DNA from: Protonemura montana
Lineage: Eukaryota; Arthropoda; Insecta; Plecoptera; Nemouridae
Reading direction: 5' to 3'
Length of the DNA: 64,000 nucleotides
Assembly: GCA_947568835.1 (NCBI GenBank)
Contig: OX387609.1
Span: 2,112,001-2,176,000, forward strand
This document shows, one piece after another, positions 12,634 through 22,500 of this stretch; positions within the stretch are counted from its first letter, which is position 1; each line of letters starts with the position of its first letter. Position numbers and translations under genes: made by a program. The notes beneath the pieces were generated by a model. The model had not been told where the DNA came from, ran no database searches, and saw only the letters and a list, made by a program, of their open reading frames with translations.

Positions 12634-13365
12634 TGTTGTTGTAGTGGGGGTTTGCAGAATTTGAGTTGTTTCGCAGAGGCGTTGTGTTTTTTTTTTTTTT
12701 TTTTTTTGAAGTGTTTTGGGTATTTTTGAGCAAATCCATGAGTTTTGTGGAATACAAAGGGGGTACATTTTAAGCAACCACATTTTTAAAGATATAGTCT
12801 TTGGGTTGTTACAAATGCATGGAAATATTTGCGAAAAATAACAGATTTAAATTTCCAAATGGAGTTGAATGTCACCCGATGAAGATTAAAGTATTTGTCC
12901 CTCATTGAACAAAGCAACCAAACAAATAAATCACAAATTTCTCATGAAGTACGCTCAATAATAATCTACCTGAACGCATGTTGATTTAATTGTTACATAT
13001 TTCACGACCCGATAAGTGCATTCCTTTATGAAAAGTGACAGGAGAAGAAAAACTCTTTGAAAGACAAATACATTTATTTTTCACTGAAATGTTATTCTAA
13101 AAAGGTAACTCAACTCCGAATTCTATTTTTGCACGTTCGTTTCCCAGCCATCAAACCTGTCACTTCTATATTCCGAGTCGCCAACTCTAAAAATCGGTCA
13201 GCACCAAAAAAAAACCGTCATTTTTTAAAAAATGCTCACCTGATCCAAATCCAAACTCCGCTGCGGCTTCAAATCCGGACAAAATTGTTGAGTACTACTC
13301 GAACTAGCTTGACACATCTGCACGGCGACAATCACAATCACAAGCACAAACCACCACCGAGACAT
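5099..13365 (-). CDS. Secreted lipocalin, four coding exons, possible GPI anchor
   Basis: Joining 13365-13240, 7806-7581, 6237-6188 and 5356-5099 gives a 219-aa protein with matching phases (0, 1, 0) and consensus splice sites. Residues 1-20 are a signal peptide (MSRWWFVLVIVIVAVQMCQA). The lipocalin signature G-x-W-Y is at the start of exon 2 (MGMWYAVEII), and four cysteines (in FCPDL, DICPV, LTLCS and ETCKN) fit the usual two disulfides. The protein ends in a hydrophobic stretch (LLMAIFGLLGVM) and a short basic tail, which looks like a GPI-attachment signal or a membrane anchor. Lipocalins bind small hydrophobic ligands; the ligand here cannot be told. Intron 1 is long (5.4 kb) and holds both SINE families. 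An acceptor-like TTTGCAG just before the ATG suggests a further 5' noncoding exon. The family call is firm; the subfamily is not identified. Confidence 0.85.
5400..5580 (-). mobile_element. 5S-derived SINE, body fragment
   Basis: Reverse-strand copy of the SINE body found throughout the window. It has the tail (AACGACGCACTGTTTTGACA), the stretch around AATCTAGCTTAGAAGGGAGG and the GCCTACTCCTGCCGAAGAGC box. It is truncated before the 5S-like head. Confidence 0.8.
5640..5885 (-). mobile_element. 5S-derived SINE, body copy
   Basis: A second reverse-strand copy next to the previous one. It contains the conserved blocks CTCCTGTCGAAGAGCACCAA, ACCGGCTTAACGTCCCTTCC and the head-proximal CATGCTGTCGAGAGGTTGAT. 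There is no 5S head. Confidence 0.85.
6188..6237 (-). CDS. Lipocalin exon 3 (50 bp)
   Basis: A very short exon encoding GTLSDGRNYVQFSGTAQ. Acceptor TTTTGTGTCTTCAG, donor CCCAG|GTGAGA. Its length (2 + 48) restores the frame between exons 2 and 4. Confidence 0.8.
6275..6600. mobile_element. Foldback element with hammerhead-like arms
   Basis: Two long inverted arms: the left begins AAAACTATTTGAAATGGGTT and the right is its reverse complement ending AACCCAGTTGAAATAGTTTT. They are followed by a conserved flank (AAACTTGTGCTAAGGATAAA). Related copies occur at 30.4, 36.6, 43.7 and 52.1 kb. On the minus strand of the left arm (6,326-6,366) the order CTGAAGA, AGTAAC-loop-GTTAC, GAAAC, GTC matches a hammerhead core. 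Confidence 0.75.
7140..7440 (+). pseudogene. Possible LINE ORF2 C-terminal fragment
   Basis: One frame reads KKLPKDIRNKSGMAFKTALN followed by SYLLENCFYSID. This resembles the C-terminal end of non-LTR retrotransposon polymerases (N/K-LPxxIR...FKxxLxxYL). It is short, with no reverse transcriptase core, so it is a relic at most. Confidence 0.4.
7581..7806 (-). CDS. Lipocalin exon 2 (GxWY core)
   Basis: Acceptor TTTTTCCCTGCAG, donor AACG|GTAAGA, phase 0 in and phase 1 out. It carries the first beta strand with the G-x-W-Y motif (MGMWYAVEII), a cysteine in DICPVLHLAR, and beta-rich sequence through GFWLATGQQN. Confidence 0.88.
7990..8760 (+). mobile_element. 5S-derived SINE with five-unit head
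   Basis: It starts with 5S rRNA-like sequence (GGAAACACCGGTTCTTTTGA, GAAGTTAAGCAAC). The 91-bp unit recurs at about 8,031, 8,122, 8,213, 8,304 and 8,395. Each unit carries the 5S internal control region in order: AAGTTAAGCAAC, GGTCAGGTATTGGATGGGTG, ACC. The SINE body follows from about 8,486 (TTGCTTATCAACCTCTCGAC) to the tail GTTAAACACCACTCATCATT. It lies in intron 1 of the lipocalin on the opposite strand. Confidence 0.9.
10300..10880 (+). mobile_element. 5S-derived SINE with three-unit head
   Basis: The leader CGTGTTGGAAACACCGGTTC is followed by three 91-bp 5S-like units (about 10,341, 10,432 and 10,523). The full body follows from about 10,614, ending in GTTAAACACCACAAATAATA. Inside the body, AGGCTACGT is duplicated at about 10,732-10,749. 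Confidence 0.9.
11350..11892 (+). mobile_element. Tandem tRNA-like head array (10+ units of 52 bp)
   Basis: Ten full units and one partial of a 52-bp sequence containing a tRNA A box (TAGCTCAATTGG, consensus TRGCNNARYNGG) and ending GGTGGAGATCGGGGTCC. Two units read GGTTCAAGTAGC across the junction, which is B-box-like. It is probably the expanded head of a tRNA-derived SINE, not functional tRNA genes: no anticodon arm or acceptor stem can be formed. Confidence 0.85.
12290..12350 (+). mobile_element. tRNA-like fragment with intact B box
   Basis: GGTTATAAGGTCAGGGGTCA followed by GACCCGGGTTCGACTCTTGA shows a B box (GGTTCGACTC) and part of a tRNA-like 5' half. No full cloverleaf is visible, so this is a SINE remnant. 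Confidence 0.4.
12601..12632. repeat. (TTA)n microsatellite
   Basis: Ten or so perfect TTA trinucleotides. A poly-T run follows at about 12,687-12,708. Confidence 0.95.
13240..13365 (-). CDS. Lipocalin exon 1 (signal peptide)
   Basis: Encodes the first 42 residues: a hydrophobic signal peptide, a Ser-rich linker and the FCPDL cysteine motif. The donor is GATCAG|GTGAGC. The start ATG is the first Met of the frame and is followed directly by the hydrophobic core. Confidence 0.85.
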
Positions 13366-15848
13366 ATCTGCAAATATCACAACCTAAACCTCACCGCCAA
13401 CAAATCACCGCCTTAGTAAACCACCACCAAACCGTCCAACACCGTCCAACACTTTGCGGTGCGTGTTATTGTCGACCAAAAGCTTTGCAAGACTTTTTAA
13501 TCTTGAAACGAAATCTAACCTCACTTTCTATCGATTAACAGCGTGCAAAAATAAGTGTACCTCCACGGCGTTGGCAAAATAGCTAAGTGCCACTTGAAAT
13601 TCGTCACCAGTGAGGTAAGAATTTACAAGTAAAAATAACTTTTAGAAATAGGTCGTTTCTAGCCAGATTCTTGGTCAACGTTGCTAAGCAATGTCCAAAT
13701 CTAGACTGACTCACTTTACTCGCCCGTTAAAGGATTGAATAAAATGTTCCACTTGATTGCTACTGTGGGTGGAGATCTCGGCTGTGAGTGTGAGTGAAAT
13801 GACGCTATACGGGTTACTATTAGTGTGAGAGAGAAGAGAGTAGCGATGAGGAGGAGTGCACGGCGGTATTCGTTTGGTTGTAATTGCTAGGAGAAAATTG
13901 GAACCAATTGAAAAATTGTGTGACGTAAGAGCGTTGCAAGTGTGACCTGGTCTGGGGGGGAACGTGCGTGCTTTTTGTTGACTTTAGAGGATTTAGAAAA
14001 TTAATGCGTACTTTTGGTAGGGGATATTTTTAGCTCTCGATGAACTTGGGCGACGCTTGCTGATGGTCAAAGTGCTCTGTACCTAACAGCTGCTTGTTTT
14101 TATAGAAAATAATCGCCGTACTCGATCACCTCGCTGATCTTATAAGATGTAAACAAGTTATTTTTAGGGTTGTTTATATATGAGGTGAACCAACCTGAAT
14201 CTTTTCATCTGCTCCATAAGATAGTCTCGCATATGGGTGAGAATACAAAAAACAGTTTCAAAGTTCTTTTGAAAATAAACTACCGTAAAGTAGATGTATT
14301 TATTTGAGTGGCAATGACAAGGTGGCAAGATGGATTTTTATTATGTAACCAAGTTTTAGCTTTGATTTCTGTCTGGTTTTCTTTCTCCGTCATCCGTTGC
14401 CTGATTAGACTTCTTTTTCAATGCGCACCTTTTTTAGCCACTTCATTTTTTACTTTTATGTTCAACCACATTTTCACAACCACATTTTCGAATCTCGATC
14501 CCTTCCGAATCGACATTTGCAAATTCTCTGTCATAAAATGACTCCAGGCTGCTTGCAACGACCTTTTAAACAAACATTTAGATTTATGACATTCATTTTG
14601 ATTCTTTAATAGCATTTAAGAAAATATTAAAAAGCTGATTATTATTTAATTTTTATTTACCTTTTTGATAGCAAATTGATTTTTGTTTTTAATTGCGATT
14701 TTTGTTATTTTTTCTTTGTAAAAATGTTTTTTTTTATGGAATGATAGTAACTGAAATAAAAATAAATAAATTACTATTTAGGTTTTCCTGGTCTTTCCTC
14801 TAGGCAGCTGAAACCAGCAAGCGAATAACTTTATAACTATATTTATTTATAGCAATGACTATTTTGTTCTGAAGCATTTAAAAACAACGGTGACTACAGT
14901 ATTTTTTTTTTTTTTATGAAAATCACCAATTTGTAAGCCATGTTGGTCTAGACCCATTTTTTCGATAAGGGTTACTGAAATGAAATGCATGTGCAGAGGG
15001 ATATTAATTTGGCGGTTTTTAGTGAACTTCTAATGATTGATCTGATTGATTTCTAATGATTCTACTGATATGTTTTTCTTGTATAAATTGCCCAATGATA
15101 TTCATTCGTCTCTGATCTAAAGATATCATTAGCCATTCAATTCAATTCAATTTTATTGTATAATTAAAAAACCATGTACATGATGTCATATGACAGGTCA
15201 ATATCTAAAATCTATGTTTTATGCTGCTTAAAATGTAAAAACTCTTAGACAGAACAGAACAGAACATTTTTAACATTGGTCTTAAATAATGAATTATTGT
15301 TTTTTACAAAAGACAGCTTACAATCTGTCAAAAGCTTATTATGAAAACACATAAACCATTTGTCATTGGGCTCTTATCATTAAATGAGGAACAATATTTA
15401 TCTGATTTTAATGTTAAATTTTTTGTTCCCATCTGAATCATTCGTTCTTGAAGTCAACAAATAAGTACATTTTTTTTTTAATTATTATGAACACTACAGA
15501 TAAACGTCTCAAAAATGTATGCCCGTTTGGGCATCAATTTCTGAGACGTTTATAGTGTTTATAATAATAAAATACCCCGCGCATTGCAAGCGTTTGCAAT
15601 TTAAATACAGATTTCATCTACGTTACAAATACCTCTTCGTCAGCTGATTTCAGTTGAAACCATTTCTCATCTCTAATTCTAGAATCTTTCGCATTCCTTA
15701 AGTTAGCCGACTCTGTCTCATCGGTGTCGCCGTCTTGACATACAATTATCACTAATCTCTAATCTTATCTTTAGTTGGAAATCGCTTAACGAGTGGGAGA
15801 TAAGCCGAATCGATAGGTGTTAGTATCTGGTTGGAAATAACTTGCAAT
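13366..15848. other. Lipocalin upstream region; no further gene recognised
   Basis: Sequence upstream of the lipocalin start on the minus strand. It contains AT-rich stretches and no supported exon; a 5' noncoding lipocalin exon could lie here. A tRNA-SINE tail lies at 15,512-15,622. Confidence 0.4.
15512..15622 (+). mobile_element. tRNA-derived SINE tail
   Basis: Contains CCCGTTTGGGCATCAATTTC, then TAATAATAAAATACCCCGCG and CATTGCAAGCGTTTGCAATT. The same tail follows the tRNA-like head array at 57 kb and is seen alone at 55.9 and 60.1 kb. This copy lacks the A-box array. Confidence 0.7.
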
Positions 15849-15893
15849 TCAGTCTGTCTCGATCACTGTCCGAGCTAGCACGGAAAACGTTTG
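15849..15893 (+). promoter_or_regulatory. Candidate initiator and 5' noncoding exon
   Basis: A TCAGT arthropod-type initiator at 15,849-15,853 is followed 40 bp later by a near-perfect donor (TTTG|GTGAGTAAAG at 15,893). This is the pattern of a short noncoding first exon. It could serve the orphan exon at 18,156, which has an acceptor-like CTTGCAG at about 18,128, or serpin A. There is no clear TATA box. Confidence 0.4.
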
Positions 15894-16606
15894 GTGAGTA
15901 AAGAGATTCACACACTTGCTTGGTTTAGACAATTGCTTGCCCGTTGCATGCAAAACGATTGAAAGCGAAATTGAACAGTTTTGCTTGTTTTAAGTAAAGT
16001 AAGTGAAGTTCTATAGTTTTTTTTCTGTTAGTTAAGGCGTAACCGTGTTTTCTTCTTCTGCGTTGGTCTCTTTTTTCGAGCAAATTCTTGCTAGTTTCGA
16101 TTTTTGCCGCTAGCTTTCGCTAGTGATCAGACGGTGACATTTTTTTTTAAATTTATTTATGTTGATTATAAATTGTATTTAAAAAATCCGTTAAATTTTT
16201 CTCTAAGTGAACATCGTGGCTTACATTGAATTGAAATCATTGCGTATTGCAGTTACCAAATCATCGCAAAAGTAATTTATTCACAGGCCAAACTTGAATT
16301 TATTTCAGGTCAATGCATATGTGAGCAAAGATATTAACTAAATTATAGGAAATCCATTAAAATTTCTAGGGGAATGTATATTTTTAAAAGTACTTTTTAT
16401 ATTACTATTATTTACTGTAAACCTGGCAACTATATTCGTGCTCATTTTAATTAGTTACGTCCGTATTTTTAGAAAAACCAAAAACAAATTTGTATAGGGA
16501 AAAATGTTTTTACTAATCATAAAGTAAGTGCTACAGCAATTCCATTGTAACTTAGGTTATACATATTTTTTTTTCTATGTTTTTCCTCACTTAAAGTACT
16601 AAGTTC

Positions 16607-16705
16607 CACGTGTAACGCACGTGCGAGAATCCACACTCGAACAATTACATTGCATGTAAGTACCCACCTACACGTGGACACACCCTGACCAAGCTTGGAC
16701 ACGTG
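16607..16705. promoter_or_regulatory. Cluster of four CACGTG E-boxes
   Basis: CACGTG occurs at 16,607-16,612, 16,618-16,623, 16,671-16,676 and 16,700-16,705. Four canonical E-boxes in 100 bp is well above chance for AT-rich DNA. This suggests a bHLH-bound enhancer upstream of serpin A or of the 18-kb exon. Confidence 0.45.
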
Positions 16706-17402
16706 GTCGTGAACGGCAATGTCGAGCGTTATCAACAACCGGAAGTTATAATTATTTAAATAAAAAGTGCACATTCAATCCTCGTTTGGGTATTGAAAGT
16801 GTCGCAAAATCAGCTGACGCTCGAAAAGGTGTTAAATATTTTATGTGCCAGGAAAGGTTTGAGCAACAAACGATATCGTGTGTTACCATTAAGTTTATTG
16901 GTACATTGACAGAGCGCAAGTGTTAGTGTTAAATTGTCTGCTGAGCAATCGAGCCGGTAAAACGTGATAACGGAAGATGATACCCGTAGCGCTTGAGTCT
17001 CTACTTTTTAGAAAGATAATAACATAATTACGACTCAAAATATCGATTCGTGTTCATCAATCGTTGAGGTTTAGCATTAATAAAGATTAATTGAGTGTAA
17101 ACCAGTTTCAAATGCGAGTAATTTGTTAACAAAATTACTTTTTTAACGCTCGAAACGACGGCGTCTCCAATATTTCTGTAGCAGTAAAGCAGTAATTTGG
17201 CGGCCATTTCTCTCGAAGACATTTTAACCTAAGATTTAAACATAGTTTAACATTAGCGCTGTGGTAATCCGTAGTACGGTCATATTCCAATATGATACAA
17301 TATAAAAACAGGTTAAATCCGGTATCTAAAACTTGAGCCATTCTCGGAGCTGAAAATCAAACTAAAACCGATCGAAAGTGTCATAGAGATTTAAAAAAAT
17401 AA

Positions 17403-17421
17403 CGCACCCTTGAAGGGTGCG
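17403..17421. repeat. Short perfect hairpin
   Basis: CGCACCCTTGAAGGGTGCG is a 9-bp perfect stem around one base. It has no U-tract like a terminator, and its role is unknown. Confidence 0.5.
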
Positions 17422-17679
17422 TGCCTTCAGAGAACATCTGACAAACACGCCAATTCGCAAAATTTTAAATTGACAGTTATTGCCCACAGCGTAGCATCTG
17501 TTTAATTATCATAAAGCGTGACTTCTGTTTCGTTGTCCGCTTGCTGGTATCTTATGTGCGGTGGTCAATCGACACAACATATTGTTTTTTTTAGAAGAGA
17601 GAACTTAATTTTTTCATAGATTCACATTCCTTGGAGCTGACGAATTGCTGTCAAGAGAGTTTTATTACTATAACTACTT

Positions 17680-17850
17680 ACTTTAACTAAATTTCCCAAC
17701 GTTTCTTAACCCGTACCTGTTACTTTATCAAGGGTACAAAATTGAGTTGTTCTTCATTTAGCATTCAAACCCCAGTTTCAAAAGTGTTTTTATCAAAACT
17801 AGTGCCACGTTGAGATGAAGTAGACATGAGTCTATAAACCAGAATTATTT
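17680..17850. mobile_element. Foldback element fragment
   Basis: A diverged copy of the foldback family containing AAATTTCCCAACGTTTCTTA, CCTGTTACTTTATCAAGGGT and the flank AAAACTAGTGCCACGTTGAG. Only one arm and the flank remain. Confidence 0.6.
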
Positions 17851-18155
17851 TTGCTTATCCTGAAATTCAAGACAAGCCTGCAAGTCAGCACAATGGTAAT
17901 AAATTACCTGAATATTAAACCTGTTTACCACGTGCTCAAGTGTACACTGATAACGAATGGTAATAGTAGAACCAGGCTGACTAGCTGGTGTTTATCAGTT
18001 AAAACTACATGGACATGACTGGTCGAGATTAGATATTCCTAGATTTCGTGGGGAAATATTCAAAATTGTGTTGTTTTCGGCTGAAAGTTTACATCAGTGG
18101 ACGTTAGTTTCAAAGTGAAGTCTTGCAGTCAGGGTTAGGTTTCTTCGGGAAGGCT

Positions 18156-18279
18156 ATGGAAGTGAATTACTCCCGTCTGCAAGAGTTTGACAGACCGGTG
18201 TTTACGGTTCGCGACCCGGTAACGGGCACCGAAAAAGTCAAAAAGAGGAATTTTGTGGTTTGGTTCATTTGGTCGTTTC
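18156..18279 (+). CDS. Orphan first coding exon, membrane-protein-like
   Basis: ATG at 18,156 opens a 41-codon frame beginning MEVNYSRLQEFDRPVFTVRD and ending in a hydrophobic, aromatic stretch (NFVVWFIWSF), which looks like the start of a transmembrane segment after a basic KVKKR. The exon ends at a perfect donor (TTTC|GTAAGTAA) in phase 1. The next exon was not found. It does not splice sensibly to serpin A, which has its own signal-peptide exon. The serpins may therefore sit inside a large intron of this gene, or the rest may be short exons I missed. Family not recognised. Confidence 0.55.
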
Positions 18280-19527
18280 GTAAGTAACTGTAATTTAATG
18301 AAGTTTTGACAACTCTAGGATTTATAGAAAGGCCAAGGTTAGTTTGAAATATGTTTGCGGTTGATGCCGATTTAAATGTTATATTGGTTAGGAAGGTAAA
18401 ACATATTACATTTGTACATTTTCTGTAAGCAGCAATCGCATTTTAATTAGAGATTAAACCCGGTCATAACAATAGCTCTAGAATTATAATAATTATAGAT
18501 CATAATTACCACGATAATTGCATAGATATTAAGTTAAAGCAAATTAGAATATTTCAAATGTAAAGGTGGTAAGGGTGGCACAACAAAAAATAAATAAATA
18601 CCTTTTAAACAGCTTTTAGCTGTCTTCTGGAAAAACTATTTTCCTTGCAATATACACTTCGTTGCTATACACAAGTGTATTGCAAGTTGCATAACCTCAC
18701 GGTGTAGACAATACATGGAAAGTAGCCGAAGCGAATGACGGTTTAAATCAAAGACCGTTTATATCATCTAACGAAGAAGGCAAACGAAAAGGGTAAAAAA
18801 GAGTTGCATCAAGATTTCATAAATACACGATTTATTTATTTTCTGATTTTGGGTGTCCTTGTTTTGTTTTACTTCTCGAAATTGAGTTGTTTAGTCTCCT
18901 TTGCCGAATTTCCACTAAACAAAAAGGCATCACAAAAATACACCTGCGTGTGCAAACGCACAAAGCTCTTACGAAAATGAGTGCAAAAATCATTATGCCC
19001 GAATAAACAATAATATAAACGAATATTTTTAATTACCATACAATAACAACACACAATATAATCCTTTTTGTAATTAGATTGATACGCGAGGCTGCAAATA
19101 CACATAATCTGAATGCAAATTACTCTAAGATTTCCTCCATTTGCAAGATAATTTTCAATTTATCGGGAATGTAGGTAGGTATTGAGCTGGAGGAAACAGC
19201 ACGTATGTATTCTAATCTTTATAATTTACCGGGTAAATGATTCAGGGCGTTGGTTGTGCAAGTAGAGGCCCACGTGGGGTTAGAATCAATGCTCGTTGTC
19301 AGCGCAAAGTGTAGGAATGTGGGCGTCACTGACAAGCCGGCAAGGTTTGCTGCGTACGTCAGTGTCGTTTGATGGTCAATTTATTTCGTGATAATTTACT
19401 TCATTGCCTGTCGTTGAAGATTACAACCAGTCGTTTGGATTATCTTGCCAGGCGCACATGTAAGCGTTCTCAACAATAGAAAGAGTTACTGTTTGATTTT
19501 AACTCGAAGAGAATCGTTTATTTAAAA

Positions 19528-19594
19528 ATGTTTGTGGGTGTGAGGATTTGCATGTTTGGCTGGAGGGATGGATCTGTTTCTAAATTGTTCCCAG
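19528..19594 (+). CDS. Serpin A exon 1 (N-terminus)
   Basis: ATG at 19,528 opens [20 protein letters not shown] and ends CCCAG|GTAATG in phase 1. It is recognised by alignment with serpin B exon 1 (shared G-S-x-S-K-x-F before the junction). A second in-frame Met (residue 9) is an alternative start. An open frame also runs through the exon 2 acceptor from an ATG at 19,769, so a different N-terminus by alternative promoter is possible. Confidence 0.7.
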
Positions 19595-22500
19595 GTAATG
19601 GTTCAGTTTCACAGCTATTATTCGATTTTTTCTTCAAGGTTTGTTCATAAACATTTCAGTGGCTATAAAGTTTTTTTACCTTGGTTGATCCAGTTTTTTG
19701 TAAGTATCTACCACCAGGTGATTCACTAGGTGACTCATCAGGCCCTATGACTTTTAAGAAGTTTCGTTATGCAATTGGTCCAGGAGCTAACAGTTGCTTG
19801 TTCTTCTTCGTCTGTTACAGTCGCATTTCTAGCCGTTGTCAGTATTTTCTGCGCTATGTCGTCTGCACAAAAAGTAAGCTCCGATAAGAGGGGATTGGCT
19901 GCGCTTCAGGCTGTGGCCTCTAGTAATCTCAAATTTACCAACTCTATCTACAAGGTATGTAAAAATCAAGTGTAATTATCGTCAAAAAGCTGTGCTAAAT
20001 CTAATACACACATGTTACCTACTTGAACTTCTACGGGACAACATTTAAAGGTACTTTTGGTAAAATCGCTGCTGTTTGAATAGGAAATAACGAAGTAATA
20101 ACGCTGAATTCATTATCAGCTTAACTACAAAAGTTATTAAACCTGTCGCAGGTATTGTTTCATTAGAACATGTAGCATGTTTTGCTGCCAAACGGTTTTA
20201 ATAGGATTCTTTGAATTTTTAAAAAGTATGTTTAAGATGAACAGCGTAGCAGTGTAGGCCTAGGTAGCAGATGCAGTTCAATTTATTTTGAATTCCTATG
20301 CCAGTAACCAAGAGATTTTGAGCCTGTTTTACATTTTGACTTGAGGGTTTTGACTTCTTCCTAAGTCCACAACTTTGGATTAATCCAAACACTCAAAATG
20401 CTGTATAATTTGTTTTTTGTTTACTGTGTTAATCAGACCGAGAATTTGAAAATTGCTGTATATTTTTTGGGAGTTGAAAAGATGGTAATAGGCTTGCCTC
20501 TGCCTGCCATGTAGACCAAGCTAGGTAGACCCAAAACAGAAGTCCTATCTAACTTTAATGTATTTCACTACTGTTAAATTAGCTTTGATTGAAGACAACA
20601 AATCAGTTCTCTGCTTGAATCTTTCCTCAGATCCTGTCTCAGAAGGAAGGCAATGTGTTCTTCTCGCCGATCAGCATCGAAGTGATCCTCGCGTTGACGT
20701 ATATGGGTGCCCGCGGCCAGACAGCTTTGCAAATGTCCAAAGGGCTTCATCTTCCTGAAGATAATGAACTCACCAAGGAGGGATTCAATGCTCTGATCAC
20801 TGCCCTCAAGGTAGGTACACTCTTATGCAAAATGTTTCGCTGAGACTTGATTGATGAAAAATCCCCTTGCCCCAACACATGTTTGCATCAATTTTAATTA
20901 TCAACCTTGCTTATCAACCTCTCAACAGCAACTTCACTTGTCTTGCTTATCAACCTCTCGACAGCATGGATTTGTGGAGGAATCCTGCTGTTCACGTTGT
21001 ACCGTCCTTCGGAAGGGACGTTAAGCCGGTGGTCCCCTTGGTGCTCTTCGACAGGAGCAGGCTACGTGCCGGCACCGGGTTTCCCCTCTTCTATTCTAGG
21101 CTAGGTTAGGTTCATCATCATCATCCACTCGTTCACCGACGCCATTAGACCAATGCCGCATGGCCAGATGTCAAAACAGTGCGTCATTAAACACCACAAA
21201 TAATAACAATAATAATAAAATATGAAGTAATTATAATTATAGTGTTTATTGTCAGGTAATCACAGAGAAATGTCACGGTACTAAAAAAAAATAATAATTG
21301 AACATGAAGAATTAATCAGTATTAACCAAGGACCTGGTAATAGCCACATTTATAAACCCACTGAATCTCCTGGCCCCCGGTAAGCTTCCTGAAAGTGTCC
21401 AGAGGCGAAAATAGTTCCAGTAACGGAATGCAAACATTTGCAGCAACGTGCAACCGGCAGCTGTCAGCTGTTTTTAACTATGAACGCAATGGACAAACAC
21501 TTCCAACATTTTAAACCAGTTAAAGGTACTAGATAAGAACCTTTGGTACGATATTTTAAACAATAAACAATAAGTTAAAGAATAAACTTTCTCAAAGTTT
21601 ATTCAGTCAAGATTTCTGACTCGAATTGGAGCAAATTAATTGTTTCTTTCAAAATATTAACATAAAATAAGTCCCTCGGATCTGTTTTCCCCAAAAGCTC
21701 GTGGCTTCCAAAAAATATTTGCCAGTCCACTTCTCTACCATAAAAATATTTCACATTTTGAAATGATAATAGGTTTCAATGAATAGTGCATTATATTGGC
21801 GTATTTAATACTTAGGCTTCATGATTATCGACTTACTACCTTCGAACTGGCGTAATTATCATTGTTAAGCATTTTCTGTTTGCTATTTTGATTACAAAAG
21901 AACACAGAGGCAGTTAATACCAACTGTCTAAATAGGTAGTAAACGTTCCAAGATGTAAACACGATTGTGTTGGTTGCTGTGACTTGCCACGGTTGAGCAA
22001 AGTAGTACAAGATTTTGTATTGTTTCTATATGCACTTATTGAGCAATTCCTTTAGAAGGAAATTCTAATCACATAACCGCTGTGGTTTTCCCGGTTGTCT
22101 ACCACGTAGTTATTTATTTTTATCAAAACTGACCATGATTTCTTCGTGTGTAGGTATACTAAATTGATAACTAGCCAATATTTATTGCTAAGGTCATGCC
22201 CTATGTGATAACTGATAAGAAGTAATGATACGAGTAGCTTAGTGCCTAGAAAATGTGAGCAGCTATGTTCAAGAAATTGCTAGAAGATTTTTTTTCTGTA
22301 TTGCTTGGCTTCATTTACCGTGGCGATTCCATGAAGTTCAAAATGTTATCAGAGGTTGCCGTGAGATTACCGCAAGATTTTTACGAAGAGACGTTGATTA
22401 TGATGCAACCTACGTGCAGATTTTTTGATAAAAAATTTAAAAAAATATATCTATATGATCGAAATTTGTCCATGAGTTATTGTTCATTTTATTTTATTCT

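Noticed and set aside
17403..17421. Histone-type 3' hairpin
   Set aside because: The stem-loop sequence does not match the histone hairpin consensus and no histone gene is nearby.
19769..19820. In-frame ATG just upstream of serpin A exon 2 as the main start
   Set aside because: The stretch holds the pyrimidine tract and AG also found in serpin B. The upstream exons of A and B align in protein and phase, which favours the spliced start. Kept only as a possible alternative N-terminus.
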